Assembly (NCBI GenBank): GCA_963920525.1
Contig: OY986439.1
Coordinates: 42,477,485-42,541,484, forward strand
Source of the DNA: Dichetophora obliterata
Lineage: Eukaryota; Arthropoda; Insecta; Diptera; Sciomyzidae
Reading direction: 5' to 3'
Length of the DNA: 64,000 nt
Of the stretch, positions 1 through 11,019 are shown piece after piece (positions within the stretch are counted from its first letter, which is position 1; each line of letters begins with the position of its first letter). The position numbers and the translations under genes were made by a program. The notes beneath the pieces were generated by a model. It did not search any database, was not told the DNA's origin, and worked only from the letters and a program-made list of their open reading frames with translations.

Positions 1-190
1 GCGGTGAGAACCAGTCTTTGGTTCGTCCAACGCAGGCGGCATACTTTTGTTTGTTGTTTTATTTATTTTATCTCGGCCGCAGTAGCTCAATGGCGAGCCA
101 GCTTGCTGGTTCTTCCCTTTGAGTACCTGTTTTAGACGTCGCACTTGCGGTGAGAACCAGTCTTTGGTTCGTCCAACGCAGTCGGCATAC
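1..190 (+). repeat. Partial 146-bp tandem duplication with tRNA-like boxes
   Basis: A 44-base stretch at 1-44 recurs at 147-190 with one change, giving a 146-bp period cut off by the window edge. The unit contains a tRNA-like A box (TAGCTCAATGG near 85) and a B-box-like GGTTCGTCC near 165. This suggests a tRNA-derived SINE or SINE dimer. The spacing between the boxes is longer than in a tRNA, so it is not called as a tRNA gene. Confidence 0.4.
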
Positions 191-347
191 CTTTATTAAA
201 TTGTTTATTGATTATGTATATTTGCATGGTGCAAACTTCATAGAGGTTTAGCCACCATGATTGCCTCTAAAAATATTAAATGTGAGCATTACTTCAGATT
301 CTTTTAGGACACGAGCCCCTGGCAACAATCAACCACCGACTACCGCT

Positions 348-430
348 CTACCGATTACCGAACTACCGATTGCTAATCTACCGATTACCGAATTACCGAT
401 TGCTAATCCACCGATTAACCGAATACCGAT
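348..430. repeat. 30-bp tandem repeat, about 2.8 copies
   Basis: Copies at 348-377 and 378-407 differ by one base, and a third degenerate partial copy follows to 430. The unit is built from ACCGATT blocks. It creates a short proline/isoleucine-rich open frame that has no other sign of being a gene. Confidence 0.65.
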
Positions 431-2438
431 TTTGCCGTCAGCTGGACCCATAACCTCCGACCATTCGACCGCCTACATTCACATTTACCCAAACTACTGA
501 CGTCACGCTGCATTAAGTATTTTTAAGGAGAATATATCAATAAAATACAAAATTATAATATTAAACCAACACCGACTGCGTTCTTATTTGATGAAAGTTT
601 GTGGATCTTTCACTCGATCCTGCCAAGGCTGATCTGACCTCAGCCAGAAGATAAAATCACTGTTACAATGGTTCCAATCAATTCCTTGAAATAATCTATT
701 CCTTTCCTTTCAGGTCAAAGACCAAACCTTGTTTGTGTAAGGCGCGCGCTTTGATCTTTTTTTAAAAAAAAAAAAAAAAGATTGATCATTAAATATGTGT
801 GTATGACATGATTTTATGCCTAACTTGTCAACACAAGAAAATTCGTCAAAAAAACACTACTTTGTAGATCTACGATTTAACACTATACTACTTGATATAA
901 ACATATATATAATTGAAATAAATAAATTTTCAAAGGTGGAAGCTTGCCTTCAACTATTTTTTCTAAAAATAAGTTAAAAAATGTGTACTTAAAAGTAGTC
1001 GTAGAGATATAAAATATTTGAGAAAAATGTTCTTTTTTTAATTTAGGTTACTTCGAAAGCTAGGCTTCCTCAAGTAGACTCCTCAGTGAAGAGGAAATTA
1101 TTTGGCCAAATTGTAAGATGTATAACGCCATCACAAATTACGAATCGTTTTGATTCCATTTAAAAACTGTACTTTAATTGTGTCAGTCGCATTCAGTGTG
1201 TCAGTCAGTGGTCCATCAGCGGATGGACCACAAACACAATTACCGTTGGCTAGTCGCACTTCACAACCTCGTTGTTGAAACGATGTCAGTCGAATGGAAA
1301 AATGTTCTTTATTAAATTTTAATATTTTCATTTTTTGTGAATTACGCTGGGAAAAAGTTACAGGGCATACAGTTAACATTTCTAAATGAATTTTTTTCAC
1401 AAATTTCCTATTTTTTGCAATATTTTTAACGCATCAACCTATTTCGTCTTTTAAACGGTAAATCTCTGAAATTTTGACAGTTTCAAAAATATTTTGAAAA
1501 GCATAAAATTTTTTATGTTGTACAGCTTAGAAAAACACATCATCACAATAATAGAAACATTTAATAAAATAGAAGAATTGAACATTGAATTGATAGAAGA
1601 ATCAAAAAAACCGAAGGGCTTATTAAGCTAACGTTATAAGCCACATTGTCGAAGCAATCTTTTTTTTTTGGCTCGAAACATAATTGAATTACTAAAAACT
1701 ACTGAAAAGTTTTCGGCTATATCTTATAAAAATTCGAAATTTTTTGTAAAAGTTTCCTTGTTTAGTACTATTTATTTGTACAAAAACACATTTTCTTATC
1801 GATCTTGTCGATTATTTCAAAATATTTTGTGTGTGACATATCATGTTCTTGCAGTAAACCCTCCAAGTGAACTTTAACGAATTTAAATTTTTAGAGTAAT
1901 TCAGTGGTAAAATTTATTTTATGGAATTGCTCCTAAGTTTCCATCAAATAAGCTCAAGAACTGAATGACTTCACAACAGAATTAATCGTCTATTATTGAT
2001 AAACTATTCCGGACAATTTATGAACCTATAAAGAAAAATGTAAAAGTTACGAATGGCATATTATTTTCCATCTGAGCTACTTTTTATACGTTACCTACAT
2101 TATTAGTAACTACCTTTAGAATAAAATAAAATCGCTATAGCAATTCGTTAGTGTTACAAAAATCACCTGTTAATATTGTGTACCTTTTTATTCATAATTT
2201 ATGGCATACTCATAAGCTGTTTATTTATTGTACACTTTAAGGGTATTACCGTTAACAACTACAATAACGACAGAATGCGGTGCTCTTTTATTGGCAAAAA
2301 CAAGTGTATCTTTGATTGCTATTTTGAATGACTTTCATTAAATCGACGGCATAAACAAATAAATTTCGAAAGTATGTGTTTTAATTTGTATGTATTTAAT
2401 AAGTTGATTCAATTATTCAAATAAAATAAAATAAAATG
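431..2438. other. AT-rich stretch without recognisable gene
   Basis: No supported coding region is seen. A short perfect hairpin (GGTCCATC, loop AGC, GATGGACC) lies near 1209-1228. The last 20 bases before the foldback copy are a short run of the same AAAAT pentamer that is hugely expanded on the other side of that element. Confidence 0.5.
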
Positions 2439-3010
2439 TTAATTAGTTTAATGATCTATTAAATTATAACATGAATTAAATTGCAAGCTTTAGATCAAGT
2501 AAGTTTTTAAGACCAAGTAATTTTTTGACTAGCTGATAGTCTGTTTCGGAAACCGCTACATTTTCCTGTTTTTTGCAACATTTTACAACATTTGGTTGTG
2601 AAAATAGCCACCCTTCAGTTAGAACACTAGCTTCTGGCGAAGCAAAAAACTCATTTCATTTCTATGGTGCAGTTCGACAAACTGTCGAACACCAATGAAT
2701 ATTGAAATAAATAAAAAGAAGCAACAAGAACAGATGGCAACCTTGGTAGAGTTGATGGCGGTGATCTATAAATAGCCTACTGCTTTAAAATTTCATATGA
2801 TTAGCAGCCATACAATTCAAAAGAATGAATTCCAAAATCTGCGCACTCATATACTCGTTTAAGCAGTGAGTTGATCGTAGCTTAATCACTCAAAGACTAC
2901 TGAAGAGGAAAATGTAGCGATTTCCGAAACAGACTGTCTAGTCAGCTAAGTGATTGACTCTATACAGAGTTGTTGTTGTTGCCATCTAAAGCTCGCAATT
3001 TTAATTCATG
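2439..3010. mobile_element. Foldback-like element, single-unit copy
   Basis: The left end (TTAATTAG...) and the right end (...TTAATTCATG) match the two termini of the large foldback array at 18132-20884. The end sequences form inverted repeats: the block around GTCTGTTTCGGAAA near 2540 is repeated inverted as TTTCCGAAACAGAC near 2920. The left arm is only about 110 bp. The sequence then switches to the inverted unit, so arms of very unequal length surround an off-centre junction near 2570. There is no coding capacity. The copy lies inside an ATAAA pentamer run, short on its left and 620 bp long on its right. It is more diverged than the array copies, so probably an older insertion. Confidence 0.75.
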
Positions 3011-3030
3011 TAATAAAATAAAATTCATGT

Positions 3031-3650
3031 AATAAAATAAAATAAAATAAAATAAAATAAAATAAAATAAAATAAAATAAAATAAAATAAAATAAAATAA
3101 AATAAAATAAAATAAAATAAAATAAAATAAAATAAAATAAAATAAAATAAAATAAAATAAAATAAAATAAAATAAAATAAAATAAAATAAAATAAAATAA
3201 AATAAAATAAAATAAAATAAAATAAAATAAAATAAAATAAAATAAAATAAAATAAAATAAAATAAAATAAAATAAAATAAAATAAAATAAAATAAAATAA
3301 AATAAAATAAAATAAAATAAAATAAAATAAAATAAAATAAAATAAAATAAAATAAAATAAAATAAAATAAAATAAAATAAAATAAAATAAAATAAAATAA
3401 AATAAAATAAAATAAAATAAAATAAAATAAAATAAAATAAAATAAAATAAAATAAAATAAAATAAAATAAAATAAAATAAAATAAAATAAAATAAAATAA
3501 AATAAAATAAAATAAAATAAAATAAAATAAAATAAAATAAAATAAAATAAAATAAAATAAAATAAAATAAAATAAAATAAAATAAAATAAAATAAAATAA
3601 AATAAAATAAAATAAAATAAAATAAAATAAAATAAAATAAAATAAAATAA
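3031..3650. repeat. Perfect (AATAA)n pentamer array, 124 copies
   Basis: About 620 bp of uninterrupted five-base repeat directly follows the foldback copy. The transition (3003-3030) repeats an ATTCATGTAATAAAATA block twice. All apparent long reading frames here are artefacts of the repeat. The absence of any interruption suggests recent expansion or ongoing slippage. Exact copy number is uncertain because assemblers often misjudge such arrays. Confidence 0.95.
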
Positions 3651-6600
3651 TTGTCAAACCTTATTGAAATATCAACACAGTTTGACACTCTCAACTGTCA
3701 AACCATAGACAACAACCATCGAAGATTCTCATGCAGCTAAAAAACATCCTTATGTACCAGCTTATGTATCACAAAGATGTCAATATTAATAAAATATTCT
3801 GTGAAAGCTTTCGAAATTTTGTGCAAGTTTCTACTAAAATCTATTCCCGTACACCAAAAACTAGCAGAAAAGTACAACAATGATAGAGTATACCATTTCG
3901 CCTCTTTGTAAAAAGTTGCAATTTTCTGCTGCACAAATTTCGTGTAGTAAGAACTTGCAAGTTCTAAAATTTGGAAAAAAAATGTCAAACTTTATGTAAA
4001 ACTTTTCATTACAATACAAAAATTTCAAAAGTTGCAAGATTTTATTAAGCAGGTGTTTAAGTACTTTTCGTAATTTTTCTTGCTTATACTTGAGATTTTT
4101 TTTTTTTATTTATCTCTCTCTAAAATTTTTTAACTTTCATGTTTTTGCTACCAAAGTACGGGAACTGACTAATTATTTTGAAAAATTATTCATCACCCAA
4201 ACATTAAGAAAACAGAAAACAATGAGTGTTAAAAGCTTTGTCTTATTTTGAAATATTTCAAACATGTTCAAAAAACAAAAAAATTAATCATTGTCAGTGG
4301 CTAAAAGCACAGATAATAAATAGCCAAACCTAAATTTTTGATTTAGAAAAAATTGGAAATCAAGCAATAAAAAAATATATTGAGGTAACCAAAGTTTCCA
4401 AACATAAATATTTATTATAATAAATGAGTAAGCAATGAAATCTTTTAGCGGAGAAAATTAAGCCGCGAAACGTAGTTTGTATAAATTAAGAAAATCATAA
4501 AGAAAGGGGATCTTTTTATAGTTACGATATTAATGAAATAATGAATGTGTTCGCTCCTTCGTTCCCGTTAATGCTGCAATGGCAGGTATATTTTTGTTTT
4601 TTAAATGTCTTTAGCACACTTGGTCTTGGCTTAAGTTTTTATTGGCAAAAAAAAAAACAACTTTGAACAAGTACAAAATGTAAACAGATGCTGGGACATG
4701 GAGCGCAACGAAAACAGCAGGGAGTGAAGATACACTTCAGCTTGGGGCTGGCGGAAATGGGAATAAAGGCATATAAAAGTGTCGAAATTGTAGCAAATGT
4801 AGGTTTATTTTTAAAGTGTTATTACGAAATGCGAAATATAAAATACTCAGCAAAAACAATATCAAAAAAACGCCTGCGAAAAATAAGATAAAAAGTCATT
4901 TTTATCTTGAAACAGTGGTGCAGTTTTTTGTTCTTGTTATCAAAGCTCTTTATAAGTTTGTAAGATTATCTATTTGAAATTAAGTTAGAGTGTGCTCAGA
5001 GAAAAATTAGCAAATTACTCACAACAAAGACCTCAGCATTGGCCTTGAATTTAACACAATGACTGCTGAATCTTCAGTGCTATTAAATACAAAAGAAAAG
5101 AAAGGAACAGAAACAAACAAAAACATTTCCACACCGTTTTGAGAAGTTTGTTTCAACGCAATGCAATTACTTGCTGTATTTTAGTATTCTTTGTACCTTG
5201 AAATGTTTTTGAGGTAAGTGAAAAAGTTCTTTGAACTTCATTTCAGGCAATTAAATATTAAAGTTCAAATGATAGATGGTATTAAAAAGCACAAGGAATA
5301 ATAAAGTAAAACAACAAAAAAAAAATCAGTTTAAAAATATCAAAAATACATGCGTACGCGAACGCGTAGAAAGCCAAAACCAAATTAAAGTAGTTTTTAC
5401 AAAATAAAAGACGCAATAGTAAGCATTTTTTATGATAATTTGAATCAGCAAATCAATAACACGTGCAGGAAAATCTATATTTAATAAATTCAACGTTTTC
5501 CACATAATTTTAATATGAGAAATCTCGTGGTGACATTCGTTTTGACACTTTACCGACTTTAGTACATATATTGAGTAAACATTTTGTATTTAACTCAAGA
5601 TATACATATATTATTATTTTGATAACTCGTGAACCATTAGGAATATCATTTTAGTTTTTTCAGCAAAGTTATTCCTGTCATTCTGACCAACAACTTTGCT
5701 GAACAAATATATATCAAAAAATCGTTTGAAATTATATTTAAACTTTTGACAAGCCACATATCGCTACGTGAGAGCCAGAGGGATCTATCTGGCTCTCAGT
5801 TCGTATTAAAATTATAAGAACTAAAGTTGTTTAGTTTTTTTTTAAAAAAAAGTATGGAGATGCCTATTTTATCCAAAAGCAAAAATAGTATGTTGGGGTA
5901 ATTTTCAATAAAACGTATATTCGTTGTTTATTATCCAATCCCGAAATTGGAAGCCCTAATCGTAATCTTAGCTTATTAAATGAAGAATTACTTTAATTGT
6001 AATCTCGTTTTTTAAGCTTGCTGCAATCGTAATCGTAAAGTAATCGTAATCTTTATTGCCCAGCTCTGGTGTCAACAAAAAAACAGTCCCAGCATCTTGA
6101 ATGAATTAATGAATTAGTGATTTATTTAAATAAAGGCTTACATTAGTATAAACATTATAATATTAATTTTATTATAATAGTATTTTTTTTTTAAATAAAT
6201 CAAATTTGACATAACATAATATGTTGTGAGTCAGATTGGCATGAATAATGCTACCAACTCATGTTATTAAAAAATAAGTATATTTGCTACTTAGAACACT
6301 GAAAAGTAAGTATTTGTAAGTATAATTTTTAAAAATAAGTATATCACCTTAGAAAAAAATTTTTAATATTTTCTTGATATTATTTACTAATATAAACCAA
6401 TAGAACCCACAATATTCCGTAAGTCTTGTCACGCCCTCTTTTTGTTCTTTTCGAAAAGTTTTGTGTGGCAATCTAACTAAAACAAAAATTCTTCAGATAA
6501 AAAAAAATTAATTTTATATACTTGCAGTTCATATACCCAGTGAACCAAAACTATCTTTTTTTTAATTCATTTATAAAGTTTTTCAGGTAGTAAAATTAAA

Positions 6601-7177
6601 ATTCATATTCGACACTCATAAATTAACCCTTTTGGACTCATTCGTCGGACTAAAATGCCTCTCAAAAGCGAACCTTTTTTTCTTCAGTAGTGAGTTAATA
6701 AAATAATCATCAACTGTCAATGTTTTTGTTCGGAAACGAGTTGAAAAAAGCTATTGAAAAGTTCTTTTTCGGCACTCATACATTAACAGTTTTTAACTTT
6801 AACTCATTCACCGGACTGAATTGTCTCTCAAAAACGAACCTTTTTTCGAAAATGAGTTAAAAAACGAACTATAGAAATGCACTTTTTAATAATTAACATT
6901 TTGTTATGGAATAAATATTCACGAATTTAAACTTCTCTAGCAAGAACATTGATCACACAAATTAAAAAATAAAAACAAAAATTTACAAAAAAAAATGTCT
7001 TTCCGAAAACGTACTCAAAACTATCACTTTACGCAAAACATTCACATATGGTCCGGTGGGTATATTTCATATGTATAAAATCGTTTGAAAACAAACAAAA
7101 AAAAAGGTAAAAGTAATACGTACTTTCAAAGTAGTGAAATAAAAATAAAATAAAAAAAATCAGATTCAAATGAATAA
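3651..7177. other. Gene-free AT-rich stretch with small repeats
   Basis: No convincing coding region is seen. Small structures are present. A perfect 10-bp-arm hairpin at 5770-5797 has arms GAGAGCCAGA and TCTGGCTCTC. A degenerate direct repeat of about 80 bp (roughly 6608-6690 and 6767-6850) has both copies containing TCTCAAAA followed by CGAACC. Several AAGTA-rich patches lie near 6270-6340. None is diagnostic of a known element. Confidence 0.45.
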
Positions 7178-7759
7178 GGCTGAGTCGATTTGTAAGCCTA
7201 TGTTGCCTGGGAGATTTTCGGATCGGGCATGAAAATTTATTAAATAAAGGGGGCGATAAGGGTGCACTTTACCCTATCACATCTTCAATTTTGTGAACTT
7301 TTTCTTTAGGAATTTTTTTTCAAAAATTTTTGTATAATACTGATGCCAGATTCAACTTAAAACCGGTTTCACATTGATACGTTTTAATACAAAAATTTAT
7401 CGTTTTTTGTTTTTTAGATCCCCCTAGGTGGCGCTGTGGTCGATTTTTTAAAAAAACTTGTATTTATAAACCTATAAAATTCGACCACAGCGCCACCTTA
7501 GGGATCTAAAAAAATAATTTCGGAGGACCACACAAACACATGTGAATATAAGGTGGATAGCTTTTGTGGTTCAGCCGTGATGGTCAAAAACCTTGAATTT
7601 ATTGTTTTGTTCTATAGTATTGCTCTATCTGTTCCAAATGTTTATATACAAACATTTTTGGAAAAAAATTCCTAAAGAAAAAATTCACAAAATTGAAGAT
7701 GTGATAGGATAAATTGCACCCTTATGGCCCCTATCGCCCAGGCCCCTATCGACCCAGCC
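7178..7759. mobile_element. PIF/Harbinger-like foldback MITE with TAA duplication
   Basis: The element starts GGCTGAGTCGAT and its other end is the inverse of GGCTGGGTCGAT. It is flanked on both sides by TAA (7175-7177 and 7760-7762), a three-base duplication typical of PIF/Harbinger elements. Inside, long inverted repeats continue: a block at about 7245-7320 is mirrored at about 7665-7740, and a central pair around GGTGGCGCTGTGGTCGA near 7430 is mirrored near 7480. Most of the 582 bp could fold into one hairpin. There are no open frames, so it is non-autonomous. Superfamily assignment rests only on the duplication length and termini. Confidence 0.7.
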
Positions 7760-8229
7760 TAAAATGTATACAGAGATCAAAGCAAAGTTATCATTATTCG
7801 CAATCACTGTCACTAAATTGAAGTGCTATATTAACTGGTTTGTTTTCTTTTTGCTTCCAATCGTTGTTGTCTTGGCTGGAAATGTTGCTTAATATGTCAA
7901 GTCTTGTCTTTAAAAATTTATAAAATTCGATACAGCTGTATTCAATATTATTTTTTGCAAATAAAATTGACTCCAGTGTCTGTATTTTTAACGCTGTTGA
8001 CTCCAATTTCCAAACTTTTTATAGTTTTGGAAGCAAAAGTTCAACCAGAGCTGAAAAGTAAGCATGAATAAGTATAAATCTTAAAAGTAAGTATACTTAT
8101 AAGCATGGAATTTTAGTAAGTATATGAAGCTGAAAATAAGTATGATACTTACAAAGTAAGTATAGTTGGTAACATTAGGCATGAATCATGTTAAATTTAA
8201 AAATTTATAATAGAACATGTTATAAAAAG
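7760..8229. other. Short unassigned stretch with small minus-strand ORF
   Basis: A 70-codon minus-strand open frame at 7794-8006 ends in an acidic SDSDCE tail. It could be the end of a decayed gene or element, but no family is recognised. From 8050 to 8170 the sequence is rich in AAGTA and TATACTTA motifs similar to the patch near 6300. Confidence 0.3.
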
Positions 8230-8456
8230 GTTTTATTAATTAAATTCAGAAATTATAAGTTGTCTATATTTTAAGCAATTGATTAAATATTTATATAAAA
8301 GGTAATAATTTTTGCCATTAAAAATTTCGTAAACTTCGCCTAACGTGAGTGAACTTTTACCAAAGTAATATGATCGAATGTATGCAAATATCGGGCAAAT
8401 ACCTAGAAGGTGATGTGTATTTTCATATTCTTGCAAGTTGCATAATGTGCACTCAT

Positions 8457-9957
8457 CAGTGGCGTAAAAAGCGGGCCCGCAGAGCCCGCGTTGCGGGCGG
8501 GCGCAACAAAGTCAGGGGCGCCTTCAAACACTTTGATGATAAATTAAGTGGAAGTTTCCAAAACATTCAAGGCATACGAAAATATTACATTTATAAAATA
8601 TATTTATGAAAGAAGATATTTTAAAAATATTACTTTTGTAATAAATGATAACTTTTGAACAAAAAATAGTCTCTTCTTGTTCTCTTTTTTGCCAAGAGTT
8701 CTCTTGTTTTGTCCTATGCTCAGAGGTAGATTTACAACAGTGAGCGCCCTAGGCTTGAAAAATATGACGTCCTTATAATGTTATCGTACATGTTTATTGT
8801 GTCGTATGCGCATAACAGCCTTCAGATCTTTGTTGGTATCTCGACAATGACTCAATTTTGATATTATTTTGTTTTAAATACTAAAATATTTTTAAAAGTT
8901 GTAATTTAGGTTTCAAAGTAGGGTAAGCAGTAAGTTGTTCAAAGTAGTTGTAAGTTGGGCTTTAAAAACAATTTATAGAAGAAACTCTTTGTCACGTACG
9001 AAAAGTCTCTAAACAAATTTTTCGACTACTTCCGCGGCACAAAATAGAAAACAAATCATAAAAATTCGAAAAAACTTAGAGTTCTCATTTTACAATAATA
9101 ACTTCAATAAATCTTAATAAAATATTTTAAATTTTTTTCCCATTTATTATGATTTCCTTTTTGTGTTCAATATGCCAGAAAATGCCAATTTAAGGATTTT
9201 AATTTTGGCACAAAACATTTCAAGATTACGTCATAACTACCCGTGATGTTGTTTTTTTAATATTTGCATTTATGGAAATATTTTTATTAAAATACTCAGA
9301 ATCGAAATTTTGTAAACACTTCTAGGAAAAACTTTCATAACGACCAGGTTATTCATCGTAATTGCACCATTTTTCGTTTCAATATTAGCCATAGTTTCAC
9401 AAAATAATTCTATTGCACTTTATTGAAACACTGTGATACTTAGATTTAAGCGATTTTTTTAAAGAACAAGAAAAAATTAAATTTTTTTCGAGAATTAAAA
9501 AATTACAGCTCTGATAGTTTTTGCCTAATTTTTACGTGAAATATATCTTTTTGCAAAACTCTTATTTCCCATAAAAATCAGATTTCCAACTTTAAAGTCA
9601 TTTACAGCACGTTTAAATATTAACATTTTTATCTGAAAATTACACATTTTACCTCAGTAAAGGAATGAAACCCCGATCTGTAATTCGTAACTTTCAAAAA
9701 ATAAGATAAGAACAATTCTAATATTTTTATATATATGCATATATAAATTTTCCGCTCCCAAAAATTTACAGCAAAAAAAATATTTCCACCCCAAAAAATG
9801 TTCCGAACTAGGCTGCAGTCTACTCAGCCTAATGATAAAATCACCCCTGCCTATGCTTTTGGTAACCTTAGTTATAAGACAGTTTTACTCAAAATGTAAA
9901 AAGCAGGGCGTTTTTAGAAATCTGCGGGCGGGCGCAGAAAATGTAGTTACGCCACTG
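8457..9957. mobile_element. hAT-like MITE enlarged by a nested second hAT
   Basis: Termini are CAGTGGCGTAA on the left and the inverse TTACGCCACTG on the right. The flanks GCACTCAT (8449-8456) and GCTTTCAT (9958-9965) agree at six of eight positions, fitting a decayed hAT 8-bp duplication. It splits the minus-strand LINE ORF2, whose codons continue on both sides. Without the nested insertion it would be only about 360 bp, with GC-rich subterminal GGGCGGGCGC blocks at both ends. No transposase is present, so it moved using a relative's enzyme. Confidence 0.75.
8721..9849. mobile_element. Non-autonomous hAT nested inside the 8457-9957 element
   Basis: The element begins CAGAGGTAGATTTA and ends with the inverse of CAGGGGTGATTTTA. 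It is flanked by perfect 8-bp duplications CCTATGCT at 8713-8720 and 9850-9857, the hAT hallmark. The 1.13-kb interior is AT-rich with no substantial open frame, so it is a deletion derivative or an old decayed copy. The perfect duplication, against six of eight matches for the outer element, agrees with it being the younger insertion. Confidence 0.8.
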
Positions 9958-11019
9958 GCTTTCATTAAAAGTACTTTCACCAAATCTGCTTAAATTTATG
10001 TTGAGTAAACCACCTCTACATCTGAATATTAAACTAACAATATGAGCCGAATTTGAATCGACAAAGTAGGAGGGCACATCGAATCGAACGTGACGATACA
10101 AATCATGAAACCGCGAGTATCTTGCGCTGGGAATGTGTTTCTCATACACTTTTAATCTCAATGCTTGTAGTATACGATCATGGTGTAACGACAAATCAGA
10201 CCTCCAACTCTCAAAATCAAGACTAAAACCAAAATCACTACATTGAGCGAACCATTGTGGTAACCAAAAAGTGTTTTATAAGATTGTTTCTTCAGCAAGA
10301 ACTCGCGGAAGCCTGTTTAAAGGATAATTAAGAATTTTTCTCAGGTAAATAAAATGTAATTTAATCGTTTCTTCAAATTGCAAAGCCAGACCTGTTTCTA
10401 TGTGTAGCATATAATTAGGAGTATTTGCAGGTAAATATAACATTTTTTTCAGGAAATAACGTAATAACTTCTCTACTTGCTCATACTGTTTGAAACCCCA
10501 AACTTCTGCGCCATAAAACATAATCGATTTTGCTGCAGTGTTAAAAATTTTAAGCTTGTTCGATAGAGATATTTTAGGGTGATGTGAGACTTAGCAACGA
10601 TGCGTTAATAGCAGTTTTAGACGATACCAATTTAGCGTCAAGGATGCTTGATGAACGACAAATTGTAAGTGAGATTAACTCCTAAGTATTTGTATTCATT
10701 AATTATTTCAATGTCGTCATCATCATAAGACCATTTCAAATTTCGGCTTATTCTAGTACAAGTTCTAGATATCCTGATTTTAGATTTCGTGAGGTTAATT
10801 TGTTTTTAGTTCCAGCATCTTAGAACCCACGTTACAGTTGGCAATACCTCCTTCGCGGTTGTGAAGGACTTCGTTTATCTGGCATCCAGCAAACTCAACC
10901 AAAGACATAAGCGTTGAGATCAAACGAAGAAAATCTCTTGCCAACAGGCGTTACTTTGGGCTCAGTAGGCAATTGAGAATCAGAGCCTTCTCTCGACGAA
11001 CGAAAATAGCACTAATCAT

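Larger units (their letters stand above)
8230..10806 (-). pseudogene. LINE ORF2 C-terminal part, broken and interrupted by a hAT
   Basis: On the minus strand, fragments read in order from 10806 to 8236 as the tail of a non-LTR retrotransposon ORF2. They run from the region after the reverse transcriptase (INEYKYLGVNLTYN near 10680), through FYGAEVWG near 10515, IFRCRGGLLNIN near 10010 and CTLCNLQEYENTHHLLGICP near 8440, to a stop at 8236. This order matches the thumb and C-terminal Cys/His region of insect LINEs. The coding sequence is cut at 9958-9965 by a hAT element and resumes at 8449. Frameshifts occur near 10600 and 10230. The 5' part, with the catalytic motif, is absent and replaced at about 10806 by an RTE-like fragment on the other strand. 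The clade is not certain. Confidence 0.75.

Noticed and set aside
2960..3694. Long minus-strand open frames repeating FILFY
   Set aside because: They are translations of the perfect pentamer array and carry no gene signal.
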